From: Candidatus Hydrogenedentota bacterium
Lineage (GTDB): Bacteria; Hydrogenedentota; Hydrogenedentia; Hydrogenedentales; JAGMZX01
Assembly: GCA_029556545.1 (NCBI GenBank)
Contig: JAKQEQ010000017.1
Location: 202,699-266,698, forward strand
Reading direction: 5' to 3'
Length of the DNA: 64,000 nt
The translations under genes were made by a program, and so were the position numbers. This document shows positions 54,440-63,804 of this stretch, piece by piece (position 1 is the stretch's first letter; every line of letters begins with the position of its first letter). A model generated the notes under the pieces. The model made no database searches and had not been told where the DNA came from. It saw nothing but the letters and a program-made list of their open reading frames with translations.

Positions 54440-55846
54440 TCAGCGCACTTCCGTGTAGACGGCCTCGGGTTCCGCGGTTTCCCCCGTAATCGAGAATGGC
54501 AACCGGTATACCGTATCGCTTTCGAGGCTGTAGAAGTACAACCGCGACTCGGAGGGCCGCCGCCCGTGGCCGTCCGCCCAGAACGCGTAGAAGCCAGGGT
54601 GCGCGTTCACCGGCCGCCGCACATAGGTGTGGTTGTACTCGCTGTTCGCGGTGAGTTGCCGCGCCTTGGTCCACGTCGCGCCCGCGTCGCTGCTGGTCCA
54701 CATGGCCACCTCCCCGCCCGGGTTATACGGCTGCGGGCCCGTTTCAGTCGGCGCGATCACGCGCCACAGGCCGCCCGGCTCGACATAGAGGCTGCCCATG
54801 TCGTAGTTGTTGTCGGAATCCGTCAGCCGGTGAATGGCCCAGGCCGCGCCCGTCCAATGCGCGGTATGCCACGTTCGCGGCCCGTTCTCCGGACCCGGCT
54901 CCCACCCCTTCGAGACAAGGTACAGGAGGATGGGGTGCTGCTCCGCGTCGTAATTGACGTCGCACATATAGACCTTGAGCCCTTCCGATTCGTAATCATG
55001 CACGAGCGCCGGGTTGTCCACGGTGGTCAACGGCGTATCGAGCACGCGCCCGTCCACGGTGGTCCACGTCTTGCCCATGTCCACTGTTTCGACGTAGTAG
55101 ACGTTCGTTCGGAAATTCAGGCCAAGATCCTGCGGGTGGTAATTGAACGCCGTGCCCACCCGATGCCCGCACGGCCAACTGATCTGGTAATGGCCTTGCG
55201 CGATGTGCGCGAGTACCCGCCGCTCCGACCATGCCCGCCCGTCGGGGCTGGTCATCCAGTAGAGACCGCGTCCGCCCTGGTACCATGTGTGCAGGAACAG
55301 GAACCCGCCGTCGGGCAGGACCCACGGCTGCGGATAGGAGAAGTTCGTTTCGAGAATCCGTTCGAAGCGGTCGATGTTGTACGGCGCGACGCCGCGCGAG
55401 ATGTACGAGGGGCGCGACGTCCCGTGGGAACTCGAAAACACCCAAAGATAGCCGTCCTTGTCCATGGCGATGACCGGATTGTCATGCGCGTCTTCCGTCT
55501 GCTTGTCGAGCAGGATCGTGGGACGCGGGACCGTGCCCGTCGCGTGGTCGTAATACGAGACCATGTGGACCAGCGTGTTCCGGTCCGGCTTCGCGCCGCC
55601 GTAGACGAAGAACGTCTTGTTCACTTCCGCCGCGTAGACGCAAAACGGATTATGATCCACGCAGTAGGTGCCCAAGCCGCCGCTGTATTTATAGACGTAC
55701 TCGTCATTGGTCTTTTGGTTGTAATACCAGATGCCGCGATAGCCCGTGTCTTTCGAGACCGGCCATTCCTCCGCTCCGGGTGACGCGGCAAACAGGGCGA
55801 CAAGACACGCGCCCGCGATCCATCTGAAAAGACAAGGATTATTCAT
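54440..55846 (-). CDS. secreted BNR_4-type beta-propeller protein
   Basis: A 468-residue exported protein (signal peptide ACLVALFAASPGA). Typical BNR_4 text includes GYRGIWYYNQ, EYVYKYSGGLGTYC, NKTFFVYGG, DNPVIAMDKDGYLWVF and WTSSDAGATWTKARQL. BNR_4 proteins include ulvan and polysaccharide lyases of the PL24/PL25 type, but no lyase residue can be confirmed. GGGGAGAG lies before the ATG 55846. Confidence 0.8.
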   Translation of the reverse strand: MNNPCLFRWIAGACLVALFAASPGAEEWPVSKDTGYRGIWYYNQKTNDEYVYKYSGGLGTYCVDHNPFCVYAAEVNKTFFVYGGAKPDRNTLVHMVSYYDHATGTVPRPTILLDKQTEDAHDNPVIAMDKDGYLWVFSSSHGTSRPSYISRGVAPYNIDRFERILETNFSYPQPWVLPDGGFLFLHTWYQGGRGLYWMTSPDGRAWSERRVLAHIAQGHYQISWPCGHRVGTAFNYHPQDLGLNFRTNVYYVETVDMGKTWTTVDGRVLDTPLTTVDNPALVHDYESEGLKVYMCDVNYDAEQHPILLYLVSKGWEPGPENGPRTWHTAHWTGAAWAIHRLTDSDNNYDMGSLYVEPGGLWRVIAPTETGPQPYNPGGEVAMWTSSDAGATWTKARQLTANSEYNHTYVRRPVNAHPGFYAFWADGHGRRPSESRLYFYSLESDTVYRLPFSITGETAEPEAVYTEVR

Positions 55847-55924
55847 TTCATCTCTCCCCGTAGGCTGCGCCCCAAACACCCGTCCGGGGCATTCCGCGTT
55901 CCCGCAAGCGCGAGGCATCTCGAT

Positions 55925-56914
55925 TCACGGACAAGACGCCCGCGCCGCGTTTGGGTCCATCCGGCGGCGCACGTCCGCGATGACCGCGTCGAGAATGGCG
56001 TCGAGCGAGGTCTTGGGCTGGTAGCCGATGGCGGCGCGCACCTTCTTGAGGCAGGGCCGCCGGTGGCGCATGTCGTCGTAGCCTGGGCCATACGCCTCGT
56101 CGTAGGACACGTAGCGGAGAGTCGACGCGCTGCCCGTCCGTGCAATAATCCGCCGGGCCAGTTCCTCCATCGATACCGATTCGTCGTTGCCGATGTTGAA
56201 CACGTCGCCGCATATATCGCGCTGGTCCATGAGCGCGATGATAGCGGGCACCACGTCGCCCACGTAGGCGAAGCACCGCGATTGTTTCCCATCGCCGTAG
56301 ACCGTGAGCGGCTCATTGCGGATTGCCTGCGTCACGAACGTCGGGATGACCATGCCGTAACGGCCGGTCTGGCGCGGCCCGACGGTGTTGAACAGGCGCG
56401 TAATGACGACCGGGTGCCGTTTTTCGAGCCAGTAGGCCATGGCGAGGTACTCGTCGATGGCCTTCGACGCGGCGTAGGACCACCGGTGCCGGCTCGTGGG
56501 TCCGATCACGCTGTCGTCTTCCTCCGCGAAGACCTCCTTCATACTCTTGCCGTACACTTCGCTCGTTGAAGTGATCAATAGCCGCTTTCGGTAGCGGCAC
56601 GTCTCCTCAAGCACCGTCTCCGTGCCCTGGATATTGTTCACGATCGTCTGGACCGGCTGGCTCACCACCAACTGCACGCCCACCGTCGCCGCGAGGTGAT
56701 ACACCACATCCACATCGCGCACCAGTTCGCGCACCGTCTCCTGGTTCAGCGTCGAGTCGATAACGCACGTGATCCGGTCCGTCAGGTGCTCGATGTTCTC
56801 GAAGCGCCCCGTGCTCAAGTCGTCCAGCACCCAGACCGTGTCGCCCCGCGCCGCCAGCGCTTCGCACAAGTGCGACCCGATAAACCCCGCCCCGCCCGTG
56901 ACCAATGCGCGCAT
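55925..56914 (-). CDS. NAD-dependent sugar-nucleotide epimerase/dehydratase
   Basis: A 329-residue extended SDR enzyme. The Rossmann loop TGGAGFIGSH, the STSEVYGKS serine block and the YAASKA catalytic tyrosine-lysine pair are intact. It resembles UDP-glucuronate decarboxylase/GDP-mannose dehydratase relatives acting on surface sugars. GGGAGAC lies before the ATG 56914. Its last codons (RASCP) lie inside a dispersed palindromic repeat. Confidence 0.9.
   Translation of the reverse strand: MRALVTGGAGFIGSHLCEALAARGDTVWVLDDLSTGRFENIEHLTDRITCVIDSTLNQETVRELVRDVDVVYHLAATVGVQLVVSQPVQTIVNNIQGTETVLEETCRYRKRLLITSTSEVYGKSMKEVFAEEDDSVIGPTSRHRWSYAASKAIDEYLAMAYWLEKRHPVVITRLFNTVGPRQTGRYGMVIPTFVTQAIRNEPLTVYGDGKQSRCFAYVGDVVPAIIALMDQRDICGDVFNIGNDESVSMEELARRIIARTGSASTLRYVSYDEAYGPGYDDMRHRRPCLKKVRAAIGYQPKTSLDAILDAVIADVRRRMDPNAARASCP
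55926..55944. repeat. dispersed short palindrome, copy 2
   Basis: CACGGACAAGACGCCCGCG, a 17-of-19 match to the copy at 18396. Here it overlaps the last codons of the epimerase gene, so the repeat may have become coding. Confidence 0.5.
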
Positions 56915-57027
56915 GTGTGTCTCCCGCGATTCTGATGGGAACCTCATTATACGAACGGCGGACCATCCCCTCAAGGAGACAAATCAACGTTCGGTGTGGA
57001 GACCTCGTCAATGGACGCCCTCGAACG

Positions 57028-57558
57028 TCAAAGATCCGCGAAGTCTTCCGCCCGGGGCAACCCGCGTAGCGCCTCGGCAAGGGCGTCCGGCGGCGGCGCC
57101 AGCTTACGGTTCTCCAGATTCAACCAGCCGCCGATACTCGTGACCACGGCCGCCGGTCGGCCGTCTTCGCTGAAAAAGCGATTGCGAACCCGAAACCGGG
57201 TCCCGTTCCCGCCGAGGCCCGCGAGTTCCAGCGTCACGCGAACCTGCTCAAGCAACCGTATTTCCTTTAAGTACTCGATGTCGTCCCTGAAGATCACCGG
57301 CCCGAACCGGAGCCGCGCGAATTCCCCCACGGAGAATCCGCACGCCTCGAAATACATCATGCGCACCGTCCCGCTCAGGTCCAGGTACGCCGTGTTGCGC
57401 ATGTGCCCATTGAAATCCATATCGCCCCAGCCCGCCGTAAACACCCGTTCAAAGCCGCCGTCCATACCGAATATCTCCCTGTTTCCCGCGATGCGCGACG
57501 CCTCGCCCGCAAAGTGCACCCTATCATCGCGCGGAAAGTAGTCGCTTCGCCACTTCAT
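57028..57558 (-). CDS. hotdog-fold thioesterase
   Basis: A 176-residue acyl-CoA thioesterase-like protein. The block GWGDMDFNGHMRNTAYLDL is the 4HBT catalytic stretch with its aspartate and asparagine. GAGG precedes the ATG at 57558. It could clear acyl-CoAs; it is close to, but in the opposite direction from, the radical SAM gene. Confidence 0.85.
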   Translation of the reverse strand: MKWRSDYFPRDDRVHFAGEASRIAGNREIFGMDGGFERVFTAGWGDMDFNGHMRNTAYLDLSGTVRMMYFEACGFSVGEFARLRFGPVIFRDDIEYLKEIRLLEQVRVTLELAGLGGNGTRFRVRNRFFSEDGRPAAVVTSIGGWLNLENRKLAPPPDALAEALRGLPRAEDFADL

Positions 57559-57741
57559 CCCGACACCTCGCGCTGGGCCCATTCCCCGCGTGGTCAGTTC
57601 GGAGAACAAACGACATCTCCGACGCTAGTCTCCCTTGTTTCCGCCGAGTTCCCGTGGTATATCAGGCGGCAAACCGTCCCTCGCGTCGCGCCGACGCAAA
57701 TGTGGTCAGGAGACGTTTTGTAGGCAAGAGGTAGCTGCCAC

Positions 57742-59178
57742 GTGAAGACGCGCGAAGTATTGTTGGTGAATCCGAATTTCATGCGGCCGCCCGTCGCGCC
57801 GCTGGGACTCGAATACACCGCTGACGCGCTGGCTCGGGAAGGATTCGCACCCGTCGTGTGCGATCTTGCGTTTGCCGAGGACTGGCGCACGACGCTCGAT
57901 GCGGCGCTCGATTCGGGCCGCTTCGCGGCCGTGCTGGTTTCCGTGCGGAATATTGACGACTCCTACTTCGCCAGCCAGGATTTTGTGCTGGCGCGGACCG
58001 CCGAAGTCGTCGCCTGGATCAAGTTACACAGCGACCTGCCCGTATGTCTCGGCGGCGTGGGCTTCTCGTGCGCACCGCGCGAAGTCTTAAGCTTCACGGG
58101 CGCGGATTATGGGATCGCGGGCGACGGAGAGGCGGGCGCGCCCGCGTTCCTTCGCGCGCTAACCGGGGAACGGGACCTCGAATCCGTGCCGGGGATCGTG
58201 CGTAGCGGTGAAGACGGGCCGGTGGCGGAACAGTCCTTTGCGCGGACGGACGTCGCAGTGGCCCCCGCGTCGCGCCGCTGCTTCCTGGATAATCGCAGGT
58301 ACTTCGAGGAAGGGGGGCAGGCGGGTATCGAGACGAAACGGGGCTGCGCCATGCCGTGCGTGTATTGCTCGGAGCCGCTGGCCAAGGGGCGCGTGATGCG
58401 CCTGCGCACGCCCGAGGCGGTGGTGGGCGAGGTCGGCGCGTTGTTGGAACAGGGTATCGACGTGTTCCACCTGTGCGACAGCGAATTCAACGTGCCCGGC
58501 GACCATGCGTTCGCGGTGTGTGAAGCGTTGTGCGCCGCCGGCGTGCATGAGCGGATACGGTGGTACGCCTACGTGTATCCGGTCCCCTTTGACCTTGAAC
58601 TTGCCCGCGCGATGGCCCGGGCAGGTTGCGTGGGGCTCGATTTCGGGGTAGACCATCTCGACGAAGGCATGCTGCGGCGGTTGGGCCGCCGCTACACGGC
58701 GGAAGACGTGCGCTGCGCGGTGGCCGCGTGCAGGGATGCGGGCATCGCGGTCATGTGCGACATGCTGCTCGGCGGACCGGGCGAGACGCGCGAGACGCTT
58801 TCCCACGCCATCGCGTCAATGCGGGAGTTCGCGCCGGACCGCGTGGGGCTTTCCTGCGGCGTGCGGGTATACCCGTACACACCCCTCGGGCGCGCCGTGC
58901 GGGACATGGGGCCGGTGCGCGATAATCCACATCTTCATGGGGCCACAATGGATAACGACGACTTGCTGCGCCCCGTCTTCTACGTGGACGCCGGGATCGG
59001 CCTGGACATTCATGATTACGTGGAGACCCTGGTGGCGGGGGACGCGCGGTTCCTGCATGCGAACCCGAACCGCAAGGACGGCAATTACAACTACAACGAC
59101 AACACGGTGCTGGTCGAGGCCATACGCGGCGGGAAACGCGGCGCGTACTGGGATATTCTGCGGCGTGTGCGCCGTTGA
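57742..59178 (+). CDS. B12-binding radical SAM enzyme
   Basis: A 478-residue enzyme. The N-terminal ~170 residues resemble a cobalamin-binding domain (LVNPNFMRPPVAPLGLEY, LPVCLGGVGFSCAPREVL). Radical SAM follows with KRGCAMPCVYCSEP, the C-x3-C-x2-C iron-sulfur motif. The barrel has GCVGLDFGVDHLDEG and MCDMLLGGPGET. Such enzymes methylate unactivated carbons or rearrange substrates; the substrate is unknown. Confidence 0.9.
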   Translation: MKTREVLLVNPNFMRPPVAPLGLEYTADALAREGFAPVVCDLAFAEDWRTTLDAALDSGRFAAVLVSVRNIDDSYFASQDFVLARTAEVVAWIKLHSDLPVCLGGVGFSCAPREVLSFTGADYGIAGDGEAGAPAFLRALTGERDLESVPGIVRSGEDGPVAEQSFARTDVAVAPASRRCFLDNRRYFEEGGQAGIETKRGCAMPCVYCSEPLAKGRVMRLRTPEAVVGEVGALLEQGIDVFHLCDSEFNVPGDHAFAVCEALCAAGVHERIRWYAYVYPVPFDLELARAMARAGCVGLDFGVDHLDEGMLRRLGRRYTAEDVRCAVAACRDAGIAVMCDMLLGGPGETRETLSHAIASMREFAPDRVGLSCGVRVYPYTPLGRAVRDMGPVRDNPHLHGATMDNDDLLRPVFYVDAGIGLDIHDYVETLVAGDARFLHANPNRKDGNYNYNDNTVLVEAIRGGKRGAYWDILRRVRR

Positions 59179-59220
59179 CGCGGTGGTGGGAATACCCATC
59201 AAACTTCACGGGGAACTATC

Positions 59221-59931
59221 ATGACGACATCGTGTAACAAGCCGGGGCCCGAGGAGGCGTTGCATCTCCTCGATGAGGGAAATCGCCGTTTCGTCGAAGG
59301 GCGCTCGACACATCCGCATGCCGACGCCGCGCGGCGCGGCCTTGCCGCGACCTCGCAGCAGGCGGACTACGCCTATGCCACCGTGATCAGTTGCAGCGAC
59401 TCGCGCGTGCCCGTCGAAATCCTGTTCGACGCTGGCATCATGGACCTATTCGTCGTGCGCGTCGCGGGGAACGTGTGCAACACGGACGAGATCGGGTGCA
59501 TCGAGTACGGGTTGGCGCACGTGCGAACGCCCCTGCTCGTCGTCCTGGGGCATACCCAATGCGGGGCCGTTACCGCGGTTACGCGGGTATTGCAGGGGCA
59601 CGGGCATCCCCTCGAACGCAATATCCCACCGCTCGTGCGCGGCATCGAGCCGGCGGTGCGGCGCGCCCTCGAAAGCGGCGCGACGGAGAACGAGGAGACC
59701 GTGTTTCGGCGGGCCGTCGAGGAGAATGTGTGGGAGGCCATCGGCAACCTCTTCCTGGCGAGTCCCCGGACCCGCGAACTGGTGCATGGCGGCCAGGCGC
59801 GCGTATGCGGCGCGATTTACGAACTCGAAACCGGGTGCGTGCGCTGGCTTGATGAGGCGCGCGTCGCGGAACTGCTCGACGCGGCCGAACGTGATCCGGT
59901 GCGCGCCGTGGAACCGTTTGCGGAAGAATAG
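59221..59931 (+). CDS. beta-carbonic anhydrase
   Basis: A 236-residue enzyme with zinc ligands in SCSDSRVPVE (C-x-D-x-R) and LGHTQCGAVTAV (H-x2-C), and VVRVAGNV between them. It interconverts CO2 and bicarbonate. It follows the radical SAM gene by 42 nt but no functional link is evident. A strong hairpin follows. Confidence 0.92.
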   Translation: MTTSCNKPGPEEALHLLDEGNRRFVEGRSTHPHADAARRGLAATSQQADYAYATVISCSDSRVPVEILFDAGIMDLFVVRVAGNVCNTDEIGCIEYGLAHVRTPLLVVLGHTQCGAVTAVTRVLQGHGHPLERNIPPLVRGIEPAVRRALESGATENEETVFRRAVEENVWEAIGNLFLASPRTRELVHGGQARVCGAIYELETGCVRWLDEARVAELLDAAERDPVRAVEPFAEE

Positions 59932-59960
59932 CGTGCCCCGATCAACGCCCCGACGCATCC

Positions 59961-59986
59961 GACCGGTCGGGCCGTTCCGACCGGTC
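59961..59986. terminator. bidirectional hairpin between convergent genes
   Basis: A perfect 10-bp inverted repeat (GACCGGTCGG, 6-nt loop GCCGTT, CCGACCGGTC) between the convergent carbonic anhydrase and adenylate kinase genes. There is no T tract. Confidence 0.6.
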
Positions 59987-60036
59987 TACGGTTTCCACCT
60001 GTCCGAAGTCCCCCGACCCGAGAGATACGCGTGCCC

Positions 60037-60786
60037 TCAGAAAAACCGTTTGTCGACAAGCGTCTCGGTCCGGCCGAAGACCGTATCCGGCGACCCTTCC
60101 GCCGAGATGTTGATCAGCAGGCCCTTGCGATCATAGTAGTCGGCCAGCGGCGCGGTGCTGTCCTCATAGGCCTTCAGGCGCACGCGGATGGCGTCGGGCT
60201 GGTCGTCGTCGCGCTGGTACAGTTCGCCGCCGCACTTGTCGCACATGCCCTCGACTTGCGGCGGATTGAAGATCACATGCGCCGTCGCCTTGCAGGCCCT
60301 GCACGTGCGGCGCCCGCTCAGGCGCCGGATAACCTCGTCGGTATCCAGCGTGTAATTCAGTACGGCGTCCAGGCTGACGCCGAGTTCAGCCAGCATGTCC
60401 TCCAGCGCTTTCGCTTGGTCCACCGTCCGGGGGAATCCGTCCAGCAGGAATCCATAGCCGCACGTGAGGCAATCGTACCGCTCGCGCACGATCTGCACCA
60501 CCGTCTCGTCCGAAACGAGCTTGCCTTGCTTCATGCGTTCGACGGCCTCGCGCATGGTCTCGGTCATCGCGTCCGAGCTGGCGCTCTTCGCCGCGCGGAA
60601 CACATCGCCCGTGGACAACTGGCAGCACTTGTACTTCTTGGAAAGATGTTCCGCCTGGGTGCCCTTGCCGACGCCCGGCGCGCCCAGCAACACCATGTGC
60701 AGCGGCCGCTCGGGCGGTGCGTCCGTACGCTCGCAACACCCCTGCTTGCCGTGAAGCCAACGTGCGCGATCTCCTTCTACTACCAC
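60037..60786 (-). CDS. adk: adenylate kinase, zinc-LID form
   Basis: A 249-residue enzyme. The P-loop GAPGVGKGTQ, the AMP-binding LSTGDVFR and GFLLDGFPRT, and a zinc LID with two CxxC pairs (CRAC, CDKC) are all seen. GGGAGAG precedes the GTG at 60786, which gives a ~30-residue N-terminal extension before the P-loop start; a shorter form would begin at the Met of HMVLLG. It makes two ADP from ATP and AMP. Confidence 0.93.
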   Translation of the reverse strand: MVVEGDRARWLHGKQGCCERTDAPPERPLHMVLLGAPGVGKGTQAEHLSKKYKCCQLSTGDVFRAAKSASSDAMTETMREAVERMKQGKLVSDETVVQIVRERYDCLTCGYGFLLDGFPRTVDQAKALEDMLAELGVSLDAVLNYTLDTDEVIRRLSGRRTCRACKATAHVIFNPPQVEGMCDKCGGELYQRDDDQPDAIRVRLKAYEDSTAPLADYYDRKGLLINISAEGSPDTVFGRTETLVDKRFF

Positions 60787-61033
60787 TGTTTCTCTCCCGT
60801 AACGTTGCGATAGTCCCAGTGAAATCGGGATCACTCCCCGGTTTCGCAAACGCGCGAAGTATAGCACAGCAACCGCGACTTGCCGCAACGACCTTCGCCG
60901 AGAGCATTCCTTCGACGCCGTGCTTGGGCTCAGCCTCGCAACGCGGTCCGCGCAGGGCCGCGCGCGTGCGCGGACGGCGGGGTAAGGGGCGTGACTCCCG
61001 CGTGGATGCTTGCTCCAAGAATCCGCGATCGGC

Positions 61034-62557
61034 TCAGGTAACGTAAAGGCTCTCGGTCGAAAAACACGCATCGCTGGTCAGGTTGACCCCCAGCGTTCGC
61101 AGTCCCGCCTCGTCGCCCGGCGTCGGTATGTGCGTCATGTGCATGTCGCACCCCCTGAGGTTCTTGAGTTGCTCGATGGCGAGCTTCGTTGCGCTGTTCA
61201 ACGGTGTCGAAGCGCCCACGGCAATCAGGGCTTCCTCAAGGTCGAGACTGACGTTCTTGCTGTCTCTCATATCACGTTTCATGTCGCCGATCGCCTCGAT
61301 GATGCTGGGCGAGATCAGGTGAATCTTATCCGGAATCTCCGCAAGATGCTTGATAGCGTTCAGCACGGCGCTCGTGGCGGCGTGCATCAACGGCGAGTTG
61401 CTGCCGGTGATTATCGTGCCGTCCGGAAGTTCGATCGCCGTGCCGCAATAAACGCCGTCATGACCCTTGTTGTTGTGTTGCGCTCGCAGCGCGGCTTCCC
61501 GCGCCGGGCGCACGACCCGGCGATCCTCAACCTCCATGCCGAGTTCGTTCATTATCAGTTCAACCCGCTCGACGGTCTCCTTTTCCACCAGCCCCATCAT
61601 ATACTCGCAGCGGTAGCGAAGGACTCGCCGCACTATCTCCTGTTTGGCCGCTTCGCGAACCTGTTCCTCGTCCACGATACCGAAACCGACCCGGTTGACC
61701 CCCATATCGGTTGGCGATCGATAGAAGGATTCGCCGCCGGTGATCTTCTCCAGAATCCGTTTCAACAGAGGAAACGCTTCCACGTCCCGGTTGTAGTTGA
61801 CGGCGGTCTCTCCGTACGCCTCCAAATGAAACGGGTCTATCACATTTACGTCTTTAAGGTCCGCCGTCGCCGCTTCATACGCCACGTTCACCGGGTGTTT
61901 CAGCGGCAGGCTCCAGATCGGAAACGTCTCGAACTTGGCATATCCGGCCCCCACGTCCCGTTCATATTCGTGATAAAGCTGCGAAAGGCACGTGCCCAGT
62001 TTCCCGCTGCCGGGGCCCGGGCCGGCTACCACTACCAACGGACGCGTGGTCTCGATGTAGGTATTGCGTCCGTATCCCTCTTTGCTGACGATGAGATCCA
62101 CGTCCGTTGGGTAACCGCGCGTAGCGTGATGGGTATACACCCGGATTTTGCGCCGTTCGAGTTTGTTTTTGAAAAGCAGCGCGGCAGGCTGGTCCTCATA
62201 CCGGGTGATGACTACGGCCGTGATGTCCAGGCCCCAATCCAACCGCAGATCATCAATCAACTTGAGCATGTCGATATCGTAGGTAATACCAAAGTCGGCC
62301 CGGATCTTCTTCCGGTCGATATCCCCGGCGTAGATGCACAGAATGACGTCGATCTCGTCCTTGAGCTGTTGGAGCAGCCGCATCTTCACGTTCGGGTCGA
62401 AATTCGGCAACACCCGGGCCGCGTGGTAGTCAAAGATCAGTTTCCCCCCGAACTCCAGATAGAGCTTATTGTCAAATCGCTTGATGCGTTCGAAGATGGC
62501 GGCCGCTTGTTCTTCAAGATACTTCTCTACGTTAAAAGCGACTCGCCTGCCCGTCAT
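61034..62557 (-). CDS. DUF1846 protein
   Basis: A 507-residue cytosolic protein of the DUF1846 family, typical in length. Characteristic stretches include NVEKYLEEQAAAIFERI, GKLIFDYHAARVLPNFDP, GPGSGKLGTCLSQLYHEYERD and NNKGHDGVYCGTAIELPDGTIITG. GPGSGKLGT looks like a nucleotide-binding loop. The family's function is not known to me. GGAG precedes the ATG at 62557. It divergently borders the GMP synthase gene. Confidence 0.9.
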   Translation of the reverse strand: MTGRRVAFNVEKYLEEQAAAIFERIKRFDNKLYLEFGGKLIFDYHAARVLPNFDPNVKMRLLQQLKDEIDVILCIYAGDIDRKKIRADFGITYDIDMLKLIDDLRLDWGLDITAVVITRYEDQPAALLFKNKLERRKIRVYTHHATRGYPTDVDLIVSKEGYGRNTYIETTRPLVVVAGPGPGSGKLGTCLSQLYHEYERDVGAGYAKFETFPIWSLPLKHPVNVAYEAATADLKDVNVIDPFHLEAYGETAVNYNRDVEAFPLLKRILEKITGGESFYRSPTDMGVNRVGFGIVDEEQVREAAKQEIVRRVLRYRCEYMMGLVEKETVERVELIMNELGMEVEDRRVVRPAREAALRAQHNNKGHDGVYCGTAIELPDGTIITGSNSPLMHAATSAVLNAIKHLAEIPDKIHLISPSIIEAIGDMKRDMRDSKNVSLDLEEALIAVGASTPLNSATKLAIEQLKNLRGCDMHMTHIPTPGDEAGLRTLGVNLTSDACFSTESLYVT

Positions 62558-62841
62558 CGCAGTAAACTCCATCCCGCAAGGTGTTTGGAACACCCGGATT
62601 CTAAATCCCTCAGCGCCCGGCAATCAATCTCGTGCGGTTGTGTTCGCGCGGAAACAGCGCCAGACCGGGCCCTCGTTTCCGTTCCCCGGCCGTATTGCGA
62701 ATATTGTGTGGGTATCTGGTAATATTCCTCCCGCCATGGCCGGGTTCGGGTGGTGAAGTGCGGCCGTGGCGGATGGCGGGCTGCGTATCCTCCTCGCAGA
62801 AACGAAACCGAAGCCAGCGCTTCAATAGGAGCTGAACATCC

Positions 62842-63804
62842 ATGATCACCGAGATCACCGCGCAGGAGCTCAACACGGATCGCTTCATCGAAGAAAAAGT
62901 CCGGGAAATACAAGCCGGTGTCGGGGACGGCATGACCATCAATGCCTTATCAGGCGGGGTGGATTCGTCAACGGTCACGATGCTCGGGCACCGTGCCTTG
63001 GGCAACCGCCTCAAAACTGTATTCATCGACAACGGCATCATGCGTGAGGGCGAGCCCGAGCAGGTCGTCGGGTTCTTCGGCAAACTGGGCGTTACAGTCG
63101 AAGTGGTTGACGCGCGCAAGGAGTTTTTCGCCGCGCTGAAGGGCATCACGGACCCTGAAGTAAAGCGCGAAGCCATAACACAGACATTCTACAAGGACGT
63201 CTTCGGGAAGATCGTTCGGGAAAGCGGCGCGAAATGTCTCCTTCAGGGGACCATTCTCACCGACGTGGACGAGACCGTCGCCGGAATCAAGCGGCAGCAC
63301 AACGTCTTCGAACAACTCGGGATCGACCCGCAGCAGGCCTTCGGCTACCGAATAATCGAGCCCCTGATTCAATTGCGCAAGGACAGTGTGAGAAAGGTGG
63401 GCAAGGCCTTGGGACTCCCGGCGGACCTCTTCGACCGCATTCCTTTCCCGGGCCCCGCGCTGGCCGCCCGCGTCATCGGCGAGGTAACCCCGGAACGCAT
63501 CGACATCGTCCGCAAGGCGACAGCGATAGTCGAGCACCTCCTGAAAGACACCGGCGCATTCCAATACATGGCCATCCTCCACGAGGACCGCGTGACCGGC
63601 ATGCGCGACGGCAAACGCGAGTTCGGCTGCCAGATTGAGGTGCGCTGCTGGAACAGCGTCGATGCGCGAACCGCCTCGCCCACGCGGCTCTCCTTCGACC
63701 TGCTTGAGGAACTAGCCCGCAAGATCACGGACAACATCCCGGGTGTCGTCAGCGTCACCTACAACGTCGCCTCGAAACCGCCTTCCACCCTCGAAGCGGT
63801 CTGA
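62842..63804 (+). CDS. stand-alone GMP synthase ATP-pyrophosphatase subunit
   Basis: A 320-residue ATP-pyrophosphatase with its dimerisation domain. The PP-loop NALSGGVDSST is intact, and GTILTD, RIPFPGPALAARV and the C-terminal YNVASKPPSTLE match GuaA. The N-terminal glutamine amidotransferase domain of usual bacterial GuaA is absent, as in the archaeal two-subunit enzyme; it may be encoded elsewhere. It converts XMP to GMP. Confidence 0.9.
   Translation: MITEITAQELNTDRFIEEKVREIQAGVGDGMTINALSGGVDSSTVTMLGHRALGNRLKTVFIDNGIMREGEPEQVVGFFGKLGVTVEVVDARKEFFAALKGITDPEVKREAITQTFYKDVFGKIVRESGAKCLLQGTILTDVDETVAGIKRQHNVFEQLGIDPQQAFGYRIIEPLIQLRKDSVRKVGKALGLPADLFDRIPFPGPALAARVIGEVTPERIDIVRKATAIVEHLLKDTGAFQYMAILHEDRVTGMRDGKREFGCQIEVRCWNSVDARTASPTRLSFDLLEELARKITDNIPGVVSVTYNVASKPPSTLEAV

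Noticed and set aside
61010..62722. A 570-codon plus-strand frame opposite the DUF1846 gene
   Set aside because: It is antisense to a well-conserved family protein and shows no motif.
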